NCBI RefSeq assembly: GCF_016908465.1
Contig: NZ_JAFBDY010000001.1
Coordinates: forward strand, 248,001 to 312,000
Length of the DNA stretch: 64,000 nucleotides
Direction of reading: 5' to 3'
Origin: Lysinibacillus composti
Lineage (GTDB): Bacteria; Bacillota; Bacilli; Bacillales_A; Planococcaceae
Shown: positions 53,645-63,332 of the stretch, piece after piece
How the letters are laid out: each line of letters starts with the position of its first letter
Position numbering within the stretch: position 1 is the first letter of the stretch
The notes under the pieces: generated by a model
Database searches by the model: none
The model's input: the letters and a program-made list of their open reading frames with translations, nothing else
What the model was told of the DNA's origin: nothing
Position numbers and translations under genes: made by a program

Positions 53645-55768
53645 ATGGATAGGCACTTAAACAAAATTATGAATTTAATAAGTTTTCGTACTTTTTTGGT
53701 CATAGTACTTTTCATAACAGGACTTTTACAATTCTTTATGATGGTCGGGAATGTTCGGGGAATTACATATGATATACAACCTTTTCAATTAGCTCCGGAG
53801 ACGATTCGCTCGGCGAAGACGTTAGAAGATACAGAAAAGACTGAACAGGAGAGGGATAGTGCAGAGCAAGCGGTTGAACCCGTATACGTATTCAGTAAAG
53901 ATATAGCAGAGCATAGATCGGCGCTCGTCACTAGTATTTTAGATATCGTGATAGATTTGAGATCGGAATATAAGACTCTAGACAAAAATAGTAAACCACC
54001 CATTGAAGAGCAAATTGAAGAACTAAGAAAAAGATTAAAAGATATTACAGACAGTCAATCTCAATTATCATTAACAAATTATCATCTACAAATGTTGTTA
54101 ACATCAAATGAGGAAAATATTGTTTCTGCAAGTAAAACTCTCTCGAAATTAGTGGGAACAACACTTAGTGAGCCAATTAGATATGAGCAAATTACTTATC
54201 AACGAAATGAAATAGAAAGTAAAATTAGGCAACAGCTTCAAGTGGAAGAAGCATTACTAAGTGCACTAATAGTTATAGGTAGGGCTGCAATTTCAGAAAC
54301 AGAACTATTAGATGAAAATCAAACAGAAGAGTTAAAACAGCAAGCTCGTGAAGCAGTTGAGCCAACAAGAATTCTTCAAGGGCAAATCATTGTCCAAGAG
54401 GGTGAATTAATTGATCGTGAAGTCTATCGTCAGTTAGAGTTTCTTGGATTATTAAATAACAATACCTCCCTTAAACCTGTTGTTGGATTAATGATGTTAA
54501 TTTTTATCCAAATGGCATTTTTATTCATTTATTTTGATCGTGAGAAAATAGAAACTTCAAAAAAAGTAAATTCAGTGTTATTATCTACGATTGTTTATTC
54601 ACTGTCAGTTATTTTAATGAAGTTAATGAGTCTCGTTACGACAGAGTTCGATGTAGCAGTCTCTTTTCTATTTCCAACCGCATTAGCAACAATGCTAGTT
54701 AGGTTGTTAGCTACTGAAAAAGCAGCAATACTAGTTACCGTATTAACAGCTACTTCTGCAGGAGTCATTTTCCAAGAGGGGTATTCTGCAGTTTTACAAA
54801 TGGATATAGCGCTTTATATTTTATTTGGTGGATTATCTAGTCTATTCTTTGTACGTAAGATAGAAACAAATGCCCATTTACTCCATGTCGTGGGGATTGT
54901 CTCTGCAACTAATTTATTATTTATTACTTGTTATTTGTTAATGTCACAAACAAACTATGGCCTTGTCGAGCTAATGTTTTATGCTATAGCTGGAATTGTT
55001 TCTGCATTATTATCAGGTGCTTTAACAATGGGCTTGTTACCATTTTTTGAATCAGCCTTTGGGCTATTGTCGACAATGAGACTTATTGAATTAACGAATC
55101 CTAATCATCCATTACTGAAAAAAATATTAACGGAAACACCTGGTACTTATCATCATAGTGTAATGGTTGCTAATTTGGCTGAAGCAGCATGTGAAGCGAT
55201 TGGGGCAGATGGTTTATTAGCTCGTGTAGGTTGTTATTATCATGATGTAGGTAAAACCCGTAGGCCAGCTTTCTTCATTGAAAATCAAGTGTCGGGTATT
55301 AACCCTCATGATTCCTTACCTCCTGAAAGAAGTGCAGAAATTATTATTGCCCATACGACAGATGGAGCAGATCTTCTAAGGAAACACAAAATGCCGCAAG
55401 AAATTATTGATATTGCTTTGCAGCATCATGGTACAGGTAAGTTAAAATACTTCTTTTTTAAAGCAAAAGAGGAAGGGCAAGAAGTCAATGAAAATGATTT
55501 CACATACCCTGGTCCAAAACCTCAAACAAAAGAGGCGGCGGTAGTGAACATAGCAGATAGTGTAGAAGCTGCTGTTCGTTCAATGAAACAACCGAATCCC
55601 GAGAAAATTCAAGAATTAGTGCATTCAATTATTAAAGGGCGTTTACAAGAAAATCAATTTGATGATTGTGATGTATCAATAAAAGAATTGAAAATTATTG
55701 AAGAAGTATTATGCGAAACGTTAAATGGTATTTTCCATTCGCGAATTGAGTATCCAAAAGAAGGCTAA
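53645..55768 (+). CDS. pgpH: Cyclic-di-AMP phosphodiesterase PgpH (7TMR-HD)
   Basis: 707-aa membrane protein (YqfF) degrading c-di-AMP. N-terminal transmembrane helix, an extracellular 7TMR-HDED domain (about 45-270), seven transmembrane helices (about 275-470), and a C-terminal cytoplasmic HD domain with ETPGTYHHSVMVANLAEAAC, GCYYHDVGKTRRPAFFIENQ, IIIAHTTDGADLL and ALQHHGTGKLKYFF. The frame opens earlier at 53624, but CTTGGGGGTGCAGA places the start at the ATG 53645. Gene order phoH-pgpH-ybeY is conserved. Confidence 0.95.
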   Translation: MDRHLNKIMNLISFRTFLVIVLFITGLLQFFMMVGNVRGITYDIQPFQLAPETIRSAKTLEDTEKTEQERDSAEQAVEPVYVFSKDIAEHRSALVTSILDIVIDLRSEYKTLDKNSKPPIEEQIEELRKRLKDITDSQSQLSLTNYHLQMLLTSNEENIVSASKTLSKLVGTTLSEPIRYEQITYQRNEIESKIRQQLQVEEALLSALIVIGRAAISETELLDENQTEELKQQAREAVEPTRILQGQIIVQEGELIDREVYRQLEFLGLLNNNTSLKPVVGLMMLIFIQMAFLFIYFDREKIETSKKVNSVLLSTIVYSLSVILMKLMSLVTTEFDVAVSFLFPTALATMLVRLLATEKAAILVTVLTATSAGVIFQEGYSAVLQMDIALYILFGGLSSLFFVRKIETNAHLLHVVGIVSATNLLFITCYLLMSQTNYGLVELMFYAIAGIVSALLSGALTMGLLPFFESAFGLLSTMRLIELTNPNHPLLKKILTETPGTYHHSVMVANLAEAACEAIGADGLLARVGCYYHDVGKTRRPAFFIENQVSGINPHDSLPPERSAEIIIAHTTDGADLLRKHKMPQEIIDIALQHHGTGKLKYFFFKAKEEGQEVNENDFTYPGPKPQTKEAAVVNIADSVEAAVRSMKQPNPEKIQELVHSIIKGRLQENQFDDCDVSIKELKIIEEVLCETLNGIFHSRIEYPKEG

Positions 55769-55878
55769 CTTCTTTTTTAAACGGTTATCATAAAATAAGA
55801 ACGCAAGATATAGAAACCACCATCTGAGTAAAAGTATGTTTTAATCAGAAGGACTACTATGTGAGTTGGAGGAAAAGA

Positions 55879-56353
55879 ATGGCCTTAGTAATTGATTTTT
55901 TAGATGAAACAAATGAAGTAAAAGAAGAGCATTTGGAATTAGTTGAAAAACTACTACAACATGCGTCTGAAGTAGAAAAGATTGAGGATGGTAGCGAAGT
56001 TTCTGTTACATTCGTTACGAATGAAGCTATTCATGAAATTAACAAGCAGTACCGAGACAAAGATCAACCAACCGATGTTATATCTTTTGCCTTAGAAGAA
56101 TTAGGTGAAGGTGAAGTAGAAATAGTTGGTGAAGGGATTCCACGTGTTTTAGGTGACATCATTATCTCAACTGATCGAACGAAAGAGCAAGCTGTAGAAT
56201 ATGGTCACTCTTTTGAACGTGAACTTGGCTTTTTAGCAGTCCATGGCTTTTTACACTTATTAGGTTACGACCATATGACACCGGAAGACGAAAAAACGAT
56301 GTTTGGTAAGCAAGATGAAATATTATCATCTTTTGGCCTAGGTCGTGATTTTA

Positions 56354-56367
<14 letters not shown>
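55879..56367 (+). CDS. ybeY: rRNA maturation endoribonuclease YbeY
   Basis: 162-aa zinc-dependent endoribonuclease acting in 16S rRNA 3'-end maturation and quality control. The metal motif H-x3-H-x5-H is [20 protein letters not shown] (about residue 125). [20 protein letters not shown] and [15 protein letters not shown] are typical. A GTG at 55861 is in frame, but GTTGGAGGAAAAGA precedes the ATG at 55879. The dgkA start lies inside its 3' end. Confidence 0.96.
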
Positions 56368-57121
<754 letters not shown>

Positions 57122-57122
<1 letters not shown>

Positions 57123-58036
57123 TGCAAGAAAACAGTAATTATAAATCAGGTTTTATATCTATTATCGGACGACCAAACGTAGGTAAATCTACATTTCTTA
57201 ATCGAGTAATTGGGCAAAAAATTGCTATCATGTCTGATAAACCTCAAACAACACGCAATAAAATTCAAGGTGTTCTAACAAGAGAACAAAGCCAAATGAT
57301 TTTTATTGATACACCTGGAATTCATAAACCAAAACATAAACTAGGCGAATTTATGATTAAAGTATCAAAAAATACTTTACGAGAAGTCGATGTAATTATG
57401 TTTATGGTAAATGCTGAACAAGGACTTGGTAAGGGAGACGAGTTTATCTTAGAATTACTTGAAGGGACTCAAACTCCAGTATTTTTAGTTGTAAATAAAA
57501 TTGATCAAATCCATCCAGATGAGATTGTTGGAATTATTGACTCATACAAGTCGAAATATAATTTTGCTGAAATTATTCCTATCTCAGCGCTTCAAGGGAA
57601 CAATGTTGATAATTTATTGGAAGTCATTGAAAAATACTTACCACAAGGCCCACAATATTATCCTGCTGACCAAGTGACAGACCACCCTGAACGATTCATT
57701 ATTTCAGAGCTTATTCGTGAAAAAGTACTTCATTTAACACGTGAAGAAATTCCTCATTCAATAGCTGTAGTCATTGACCGTATTAAACGAGATGATGAAA
57801 ATGAAAATATGATTCGTGTACAGGCAACAATCATGGTTGAAAGAGATTCTCAAAAGGGTATAGTCATTGGGAAACGAGGCGCATTATTAAAAGAAGTTGG
57901 TTCTTTAGCAAGAAAAGACATTGAATTGCTTTTAGGCTCTAAAGTCTATTTAGAACTTTGGGTAAAAGTACAAAAGGATTGGCGTAATAAATCAACACAT
58001 TTACGTGACTTTGGCTATCGAGAAGACGAATATTAA
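57122..58036 (+). CDS. era: GTPase Era
   Basis: 304-aa essential GTPase binding 16S rRNA in 30S assembly. G1 [14 protein letters not shown] (about residues 16-29), G2 [11 protein letters not shown]3 [11 protein letters not shown]4 NKIDQI, G5 SALQGNN; C-terminal KH domain with [20 protein letters not shown]. Overlaps cdd. Followed by a terminator; the small yqzL gene that often sits between era and recO was not found. Confidence 0.98.
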
Positions 58037-58059
58037 TTTAATTAAGAGATTGATTAGGG

Positions 58060-58100
58060 CTAAAAGAATACCTACAACATTTTGTAGGTGTTCTTTTTCT
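58060..58100 (+). terminator. Terminator of era
   Basis: AGAATACCTACAA (58065-58077) with TTGTAGGTGTTCT (58082-58093), then TTTTCT. Confidence 0.85.
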
Positions 58101-58138
58101 ATATAAGCAATAGTTAAATTTAAAAGGAAGTGCCAGCT

Positions 58139-58918
58139 ATGCTCAACAAATGGGAAGGAATCGTTTTAAAAACAAAATCCTATGGTGAATCTAATAAAAT
58201 CGTAACATTAATGACAAGAGAGGCTGGAAAGGTAGCAGCAATGGCTCGAGGCGCTAAAAAACCAACAAGTCGATTAGCTGGTATAACTCAAACATTTATG
58301 CATGGGGTCTATATGATACAAAGAACTACGGGAATGGGAACACTCCAACAGGGCGAACATTTAGATTCAATGCGAACTATACAGACGGATATAATTGCTA
58401 CGGCTTATGCAAGTTATATAGTTGAATTAATTGATAGATTAATTGAGGAAGGGCGACCTGAGCCTTTTGCATTTGAGGTTTTACAACAATCTTTACATGC
58501 AATTGAAGAGGGATACGACCCAGAAGCAATTACTTTGTTTGTAGATTGGAAGCTACTTCCTTATGCAGGTATTCAACCGATTCTCCATGCATGTGCTTCT
58601 TGTGGATCAGTAGATGGGGAGTTTGCGTATTCTTTCTCACAAGGCGGGTTTCTATGTCATCGTTGTTTTCATTTAGATCCTTATATTATTCGTTTAACAC
58701 CAAAGCAACTTCAACTAATTCGAATGTTTCACAGTGTACCAATTGAGCAAGTGGGAAAACTAGATTTAAAACGGGAGACAAAACAATTTATAAAAAAAAT
58801 TGTGACAACAATCTATGAGGAACAAACAGGTATGCGTTTAAAATCACGCACATTTATTGAACAATTAGAAAGAACACCTGAACTCCAATTTAGAAAACAA
58901 CCAAATCAGAGTGAATAA
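58139..58918 (+). CDS. recO: DNA repair protein RecO
   Basis: 259-aa recombination mediator loading RecA with RecR. N-terminal OB fold (NKWEGIVLKTKSYGESNKIV, MTREAGKVAAMARGAKKP), helical middle, and a zinc finger with Cys pairs CASCG and CHRC (about residues 147-186). A GTG at 58130 is in frame, but it overlaps the Shine-Dalgarno AAGGAAG, so the ATG at 58139 is used. Normal length. Confidence 0.95.
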   Translation: MLNKWEGIVLKTKSYGESNKIVTLMTREAGKVAAMARGAKKPTSRLAGITQTFMHGVYMIQRTTGMGTLQQGEHLDSMRTIQTDIIATAYASYIVELIDRLIEEGRPEPFAFEVLQQSLHAIEEGYDPEAITLFVDWKLLPYAGIQPILHACASCGSVDGEFAYSFSQGGFLCHRCFHLDPYIIRLTPKQLQLIRMFHSVPIEQVGKLDLKRETKQFIKKIVTTIYEEQTGMRLKSRTFIEQLERTPELQFRKQPNQSE

Positions 58919-58977
58919 AAAAATGCAACCACCATATTTGAGTTGGTATTTTTTAAAGGAAAGTTTAATAAATTATA

Positions 58978-59020
58978 TAAAAAAATGACCGATTATAAGT
59001 ATTTGAATCGGTCACTTTCA
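58978..59020. terminator. Terminator of the minus-strand orphan gene (possibly shared with recO)
   Basis: TGACCGATT (58986-58994) with AATCGGTCA (59007-59015), preceded by A residues and followed by CTTTC. On the minus strand it lies just after the 164-aa gene and is followed by a T run. Confidence 0.75.
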
Positions 59021-59037
59021 TTCACAAGATGTATAAA

Positions 59038-59532
59038 TTATCTTATTTCTGCTAACAAAGGAAATAAGTCTTCTTTTACAGCTTTCCAAAACTTCTCTTC
59101 TATATCCCGAATTGTTTTAGTTTTTACTTTTGTGAATTCATTTACTTGTAAGTATAATTCATTAATTTGGTTGTCCACTAAAGATAACCGACGATTCAAA
59201 CGTTTGCGATCATCTTCATTGTTCAAGCTTATATATGAATCTATGATTAATTGAAGTTGATTTAATTGTTTAAGAGTTAATTCATATGCCTCTTTGTGAA
59301 AAATTCCGATTTTATTATTCATTGAAATATGTTTGCGATGATAAGCGGTGGATTGGCGTAATTCTTCAAGTTGAATATTCGCTTTAAAAAGAATTTGGTG
59401 CATTGCGTTACCTGATGGGATCTCTCTTTGAAGTAATGTGGTAACAATGAACTGGAGTTGATCGTATAAATCTTTTGTAACCTCTTGCTCTTTTGGAACG
59501 ACCATTTGTTTTGAAGATACTTGAAAGAACAT
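59038..59532 (-). CDS. Hypothetical helical protein, 164 aa
   Basis: I do not recognise this family. The 164-aa protein is almost entirely predicted helix, with heptad-like stretches (ELTLKQLNQLQLIIDSYISL, RRLSLVDNQINELYLQVNEF) and no membrane segment. The ATG at 59532 is preceded on the minus strand by TTAAGGGGGATTAAT, a strong ribosome-binding site, and the gene has its own terminator. Codon use looks like its neighbours. It lies between recO and glyS; no equivalent is present there in B. subtilis. A coiled-coil adaptor or scaffold role is only a guess. Confidence 0.75.
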   Translation of the reverse strand: MFFQVSSKQMVVPKEQEVTKDLYDQLQFIVTTLLQREIPSGNAMHQILFKANIQLEELRQSTAYHRKHISMNNKIGIFHKEAYELTLKQLNQLQLIIDSYISLNNEDDRKRLNRRLSLVDNQINELYLQVNEFTKVKTKTIRDIEEKFWKAVKEDLFPLLAEIR

Positions 59533-59617
59533 TATTAATCCCCCTTAAACGTGATATTCCCCACTACCAATATTATGCCAAAATGGGAAAAATTATTCAT
59601 TAAGAATGGGAGTTTTG

Positions 59618-59666
59618 TAATAAAAAAGAGGGTTGTCTAGAGTTTTTACTAGACAGCCCTCTTTTA
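59618..59666 (-). terminator. Terminator of glyS
   Basis: AAGAGGGTTGTCTAG (59626-59640) with CTAGACAGCCCTCTT (59649-59663), with A residues on the left, so a T run follows on the minus strand. Confidence 0.9.
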
Positions 59667-59674
59667 TGTTTGAA

Positions 59675-61063
59675 TTAAAATTGTAAATGCTTTTCGATAT
59701 ACGATTTAACTTCTGTAATAGGCATACGAACTTGATCCATAGAATCGCGGTGACGTACTGTTACTTGTCCGTCTTCTTTAGAGTCAAAGTCATAAGTTAT
59801 ACAGAATGGTGTACCAATTTCGTCTTGACGACGATAACGTTTACCAATGGATTGTGATTCATCGTAATCGACAGGAAATGCCTTACGTAAATCATCCCAA
59901 ACTTGACCAGCTTCATCTGCTAATTTTTTAGATAGTGGTAAAACAGCAGCCTTGAATGGTGCAAGGGCAGGGTGGAAGCGTAAAACTGTACGAACATCTC
60001 CACCTTCAAGTTCTTCTTCGTCATAAGCATCGCAAAGGAATGCTAATGTCACACGGTCTGCACCTAATGATGGTTCGATACAATAAGGTACATATCGTTC
60101 ATTTGAAATTGGGTCAATATAAGTGAAATCTTCACCTGAATGTTCCATATGTTGTTTTAAGTCAAAATCTGTACGGTCAGCAACACCCCAAAGTTCGCCC
60201 CAACCAAATGGGAAGCGGAATTCGATATCAGTTGTTGCATTCGAATAGTGAGATAATTCATCTTGTTCATGGTCACGAAGACGCATGCTTTCTTCCTTCA
60301 TGCCAAGGTTTAGTAACCAATTTTTACAGAATTCTTTCCAATATGCGTGCCACTCAAGATCCTCACCTGGCTTACAGAAGAATTCAAGTTCCATTTGTTC
60401 GAATTCACGTGTACGGAATGTAAAGTTACCAGGAGTAATTTCATTACGGAATGATTTACCGATTTGAGCAATACCAAATGGTGTGCGTTTACGCATTGAA
60501 CGTTGAACATTTTTGAAGTTAACAAAAATACCTTGCGCTGTTTCAGGGCGTAAATAGATTTCATTTGTAGAACTTTCTGTTACACCTTGGAATGTCTTGA
60601 ACATTAGGTTAAATTGGCGAATATCTGTGAAGTCATTTTTACCACATTCAGGACATACAACTTCTAATTCTTCCATTTTTGCTTTCATTTGATCGAAGCT
60701 CATACCATCGACAATAATTTCTTTCCCTGTTTTTTCTAGAGAAGCTTCCTCAATAAGTTTATCAGCGCGGTGGCGTGCTTTACATGCTTTACAGTCAATC
60801 ATAGGATCGTTGAAATTACCAACGTGTCCTGAAGCTACCCATGCACGAGGATTCATTAAGATTGCAGCATCAAGTCCAACATTGTATTGAGATTCTTGAA
60901 CAAATTTTTGCCACCAAGCTTTTTTTACATTATTTTTAAGTTCAACACCAAGTGGACCATAATCCCAAGTGTTAGCTAATCCTCCGTAGATATCTGAACC
61001 AGGGAAGACAAAACCACGTTGTTTTGCAAGACTTACGATTGTTTCCATAGATTTTTCTGTCAT
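59675..61063 (-). CDS. glyS: Glycine--tRNA ligase, dimeric (alpha2) type
   Basis: 462-aa class II synthetase charging tRNA-Gly. This is the single-polypeptide alpha2 form seen in staphylococci, Thermus and eukaryotes, not the GlyQ+GlyS tetramer of B. subtilis. Features: [61 protein letters not shown] and [20 protein letters not shown] (motif 2), a Cys-pair insertion (DCKACKARH ... CPECGKND), and [14 protein letters not shown] (motif 3) with the C-terminal anticodon-binding domain. The ATG at 61063 is preceded by ATAGGAGGAAATAAAC. Controlled by a Gly T-box leader. Confidence 0.97.
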   Translation of the reverse strand: MTEKSMETIVSLAKQRGFVFPGSDIYGGLANTWDYGPLGVELKNNVKKAWWQKFVQESQYNVGLDAAILMNPRAWVASGHVGNFNDPMIDCKACKARHRADKLIEEASLEKTGKEIIVDGMSFDQMKAKMEELEVVCPECGKNDFTDIRQFNLMFKTFQGVTESSTNEIYLRPETAQGIFVNFKNVQRSMRKRTPFGIAQIGKSFRNEITPGNFTFRTREFEQMELEFFCKPGEDLEWHAYWKEFCKNWLLNLGMKEESMRLRDHEQDELSHYSNATTDIEFRFPFGWGELWGVADRTDFDLKQHMEHSGEDFTYIDPISNERYVPYCIEPSLGADRVTLAFLCDAYDEEELEGGDVRTVLRFHPALAPFKAAVLPLSKKLADEAGQVWDDLRKAFPVDYDESQSIGKRYRRQDEIGTPFCITYDFDSKEDGQVTVRHRDSMDQVRMPITEVKSYIEKHLQF

Positions 61064-61079
61064 GTTTATTTCCTCCTAT

Positions 61080-61478
61080 ATAAAAAATAGAAAAGCACCC
61101 GTCTCCGGGCATTTTTGTTTGCCCGGGGACGAGTGCGTAGTTTACACCCGCGGTTCCACCCCGCTTGATTGTTCGGTTGAAGTCAAGCGCTAGCATTCTG
61201 CGTCACTCGTCTCGATTCAATCCTCATGAACGTTAGGTTCACTCCGGTTGAATCGCTCCTCGTTCCTTTAATGACAAACGCTTTCTTTTCAACCTTCTCT
61301 ATTGAGAAGTCAAGCGCTCACATTCTTTTAAATGCTAGCTGAATTCAAACAATCCTCTTTTAAAAAGTTGGCTCAAGGGTGCCGTTTCTCTTTTCTTTGT
61401 AGGCTTACACCAATCCCTACTCGCTGAGGTGAAAAGATATTTTTATCCCAATCATTGCCTAAAAATATTTTAAGTTGT
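61080..61478 (-). ncRNA. T-box leader (tRNA-Gly sensing) of glyS
   Basis: On the minus strand the conserved T-box GGGGTGGAACCGCGGG is at 61163-61148. It is followed by a terminator hairpin (arms 61136-61120 and about 61111-61095) and a T run. Near the 5' end GAAACGGCACC contains GGC, a Gly codon, at 61383-61381, fitting the downstream gene. The leader is long (about 400 nt) because of an extra segment containing a duplicated sequence of about 21 nt. Confidence 0.9.
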
Positions 61479-61484
61479 TAATTA

Positions 61485-61513
61485 ATATTATTAATAGAAG
61501 ACAACTGTGTCAA
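61485..61513 (-). promoter_or_regulatory. Sigma-A promoter of glyS
   Basis: On the minus strand TTGACA (61513-61508), 17-bp spacer, TAATAT (61490-61485), directly upstream of the T-box leader. Confidence 0.8.
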
Positions 61514-61600
61514 TATTTTAGCATGCAACTCATTTCTTAGCAAATATAATGAAAATAGTATATAATAATTTAGTAATCAGTATAACATTAATTGAGGCGG

Positions 61601-62239
61601 GTGAGTCCAATAGAACTCAATAAGCGTCAGGACACTATTTTACAAATTGTGAAAGAAAATGGACCAATCACAGGCGAGCAAATTGCTGAGCGGCTAAATT
61701 TGACTCGTGCAACATTAAGACCTGATTTAGCCATACTAACAATGGCTGGCTTCTTAGATGCAAGGCCGCGTGTTGGCTATTTCTACTCAGGTAAAAAAAC
61801 AATGGCTACAGTCACTGAATCCATGATGAATTTAAAGGTGAAGGATTTTCAATCAGTACCTGTAGTTGTGGCAGAGAATATGACTGTATATGATGCAATT
61901 TGTCATATGTTTTTAGAAGATGTTGGTACACTTTTTGTTGTTGATGATCACGGTTTTTTACAAGGTGTTCTTTCAAGAAAAGATTTATTACGAACAAGTA
62001 TAGGTTCTCAGGATTTAACGAAAATTCCTGTACATATTATAATGACTAGAATGCCAAATATTGTTTATTGCAAAAAAAATGATTCTCTTATATTAGCAGC
62101 CAAAAAATTGATTGAGCGCCAAGTCGATTCTTTACCTGTTATTAATGAAAAAGAAGAAGGAATAGAAATTATAGGTCGTTTAACAAAAACGAATATTACA
62201 AAGGCATTTATTTCTTTAGCTGATACTCATGACTTATAA
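61601..62239 (+). CDS. ccpN: CcpN family transcriptional repressor with CBS domains
   Basis: 212-aa regulator (YqzB) that in Bacillus represses gluconeogenic genes gapB and pckA and the small RNA SR1 in response to energy state. N-terminal helix-turn-helix (IELNKRQDTILQIVKENGPI, TGEQIAERLNLTRATLRPDL) and two CBS domains (about 80-140 and 145-210; VYDAICHMFLEDVGTLFVVD, LSRKDLLRTSIG, VDSLPVINE). The frame opens at TTG 61592, but the GTG at 61601 gives the N-terminus typical of the family. It is transcribed divergently from glyS and followed closely by ppsR. Confidence 0.94.
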   Translation: MSPIELNKRQDTILQIVKENGPITGEQIAERLNLTRATLRPDLAILTMAGFLDARPRVGYFYSGKKTMATVTESMMNLKVKDFQSVPVVVAENMTVYDAICHMFLEDVGTLFVVDDHGFLQGVLSRKDLLRTSIGSQDLTKIPVHIIMTRMPNIVYCKKNDSLILAAKKLIERQVDSLPVINEKEEGIEIIGRLTKTNITKAFISLADTHDL

Positions 62240-62250
62240 GGGGTAGTAAA

Positions 62251-63057
62251 TTGAAAACATTAAAAATACTTGTAGTTTCAGATTCCGTTGGTGAGACTGG
62301 TGAACAAGTTGTTAAGGCAGCTGCAACACAATTTAGACCAGACTTTGAAGATACCATTATTCGGAAGTTTCCACATATTCAAAATGATGAGCATATTGAA
62401 AACATAGTAGAACTTGCTAGTATGCAAGATGCTTTAATTGTCTTTACATTAGTTGAACGAAGTAAACGCGACTTAATGATTGAACTATGTAAAGAACACC
62501 AAGTTGCAAGTTTCGATTTATTAGGGCCTATGATTGGTTTAATTGAGAAACACACTGGTGAAAAACCTCTTCAAGAACCTGGTTTAGTTCATAAACTTGA
62601 TGATGATTATTTTAGAAAAATTGAAGCAATTGAGTTTGCTGTTAAATATGATGACGGTCGTGATCCAAGAGGCTTGTTACTAGCGGATGTTGTATTAATT
62701 GGTGTATCTAGAACATCGAAAACTCCTCTATCCCAGTATTTAGCACATAAACGTTTAAAAGTTGCGAATGTGCCATTAGTCCCGGAAGTAGAGCCGCCTG
62801 AAGAATTATACTTGGTAAATCCAAAAAAATGTTTTGGTTTAGTCATTTCTCCGGAAAAGCTTAATATAATTCGTAAGGAGAGATTAATTGCATTAGGCTT
62901 AAATGATGATGCGATGTATGCAAAACAAACACGCATTGAACAAGAAATTAATCATTTTTATAAAGTGGTAAATAAAATTGGTTGTTCAGTAATTGATGTT
63001 ACAAATCGTGCTGTGGAAGAAACAGCAAATGTTATTTTGGACCAAATTGAACAATAA
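62251..63057 (+). CDS. ppsR: Pyruvate, water dikinase regulatory protein (PPDK regulatory type)
   Basis: 268-aa bifunctional kinase/phosphorylase of the DUF299/PSRP family (YqfL). It controls PEP synthase or pyruvate phosphate dikinase by ADP-dependent phosphorylation and Pi-dependent dephosphorylation. N-terminal ILVVSDSVGETGEQVVKAAA, the P-loop-like VLIGVSRTSKTPLSQYLAHK (about residues 150-169) and VPLVPEVEPPEELY are hallmarks. In B. subtilis it is required for CcpN-dependent control, which fits the ccpN-ppsR pairing with an 11-nt gap here. The TTG start at 62251 follows TAAGGGGTAGTAA. Confidence 0.94.
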   Translation: MKTLKILVVSDSVGETGEQVVKAAATQFRPDFEDTIIRKFPHIQNDEHIENIVELASMQDALIVFTLVERSKRDLMIELCKEHQVASFDLLGPMIGLIEKHTGEKPLQEPGLVHKLDDDYFRKIEAIEFAVKYDDGRDPRGLLLADVVLIGVSRTSKTPLSQYLAHKRLKVANVPLVPEVEPPEELYLVNPKKCFGLVISPEKLNIIRKERLIALGLNDDAMYAKQTRIEQEINHFYKVVNKIGCSVIDVTNRAVEETANVILDQIEQ

Positions 63058-63065
63058 AGATAATT

Positions 63066-63160
63066 AAAGACCACCTTTTTAATATTAAACTGCACTCCGA
63101 ATCAATAGAAATAATCTTACTATTGGAGGTGTAGTCCATTAAGAAGGTGGTTTTTTTATG
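63066..63160 (+). terminator. Large hairpin terminator after ppsR
   Basis: ACCACCTTTTTAAT (63070-63083) pairs with ATTAAGAAGGTGGT (63138-63151), enclosing a second stem ACTGCACTCC / GGAGGTGTAGT. A T run (63151-63157) follows. The whole structure is about 82 nt, longer than a usual terminator. Confidence 0.75.
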
Positions 63161-63332
63161 TTTTTTCATAAAATTAGTGGAAATTATCAAATAATTGTTT
63201 TATAATAAAAAATTGTGGTAAAAATAAACTTAACGAATTAGTTAGGACTAAATCAATTATTTTGTCGTAAAATAAAGGATTTTTCAAATTAATATCGAAT
63301 TGTGTTATTAGCAATTTAAGTTGGTGATTTTT

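Noticed and set aside
58943-59254. 103-aa plus-strand ORF between recO and glyS
   Set aside because: It overlaps a terminator and runs antisense to the better supported 164-aa minus-strand gene.
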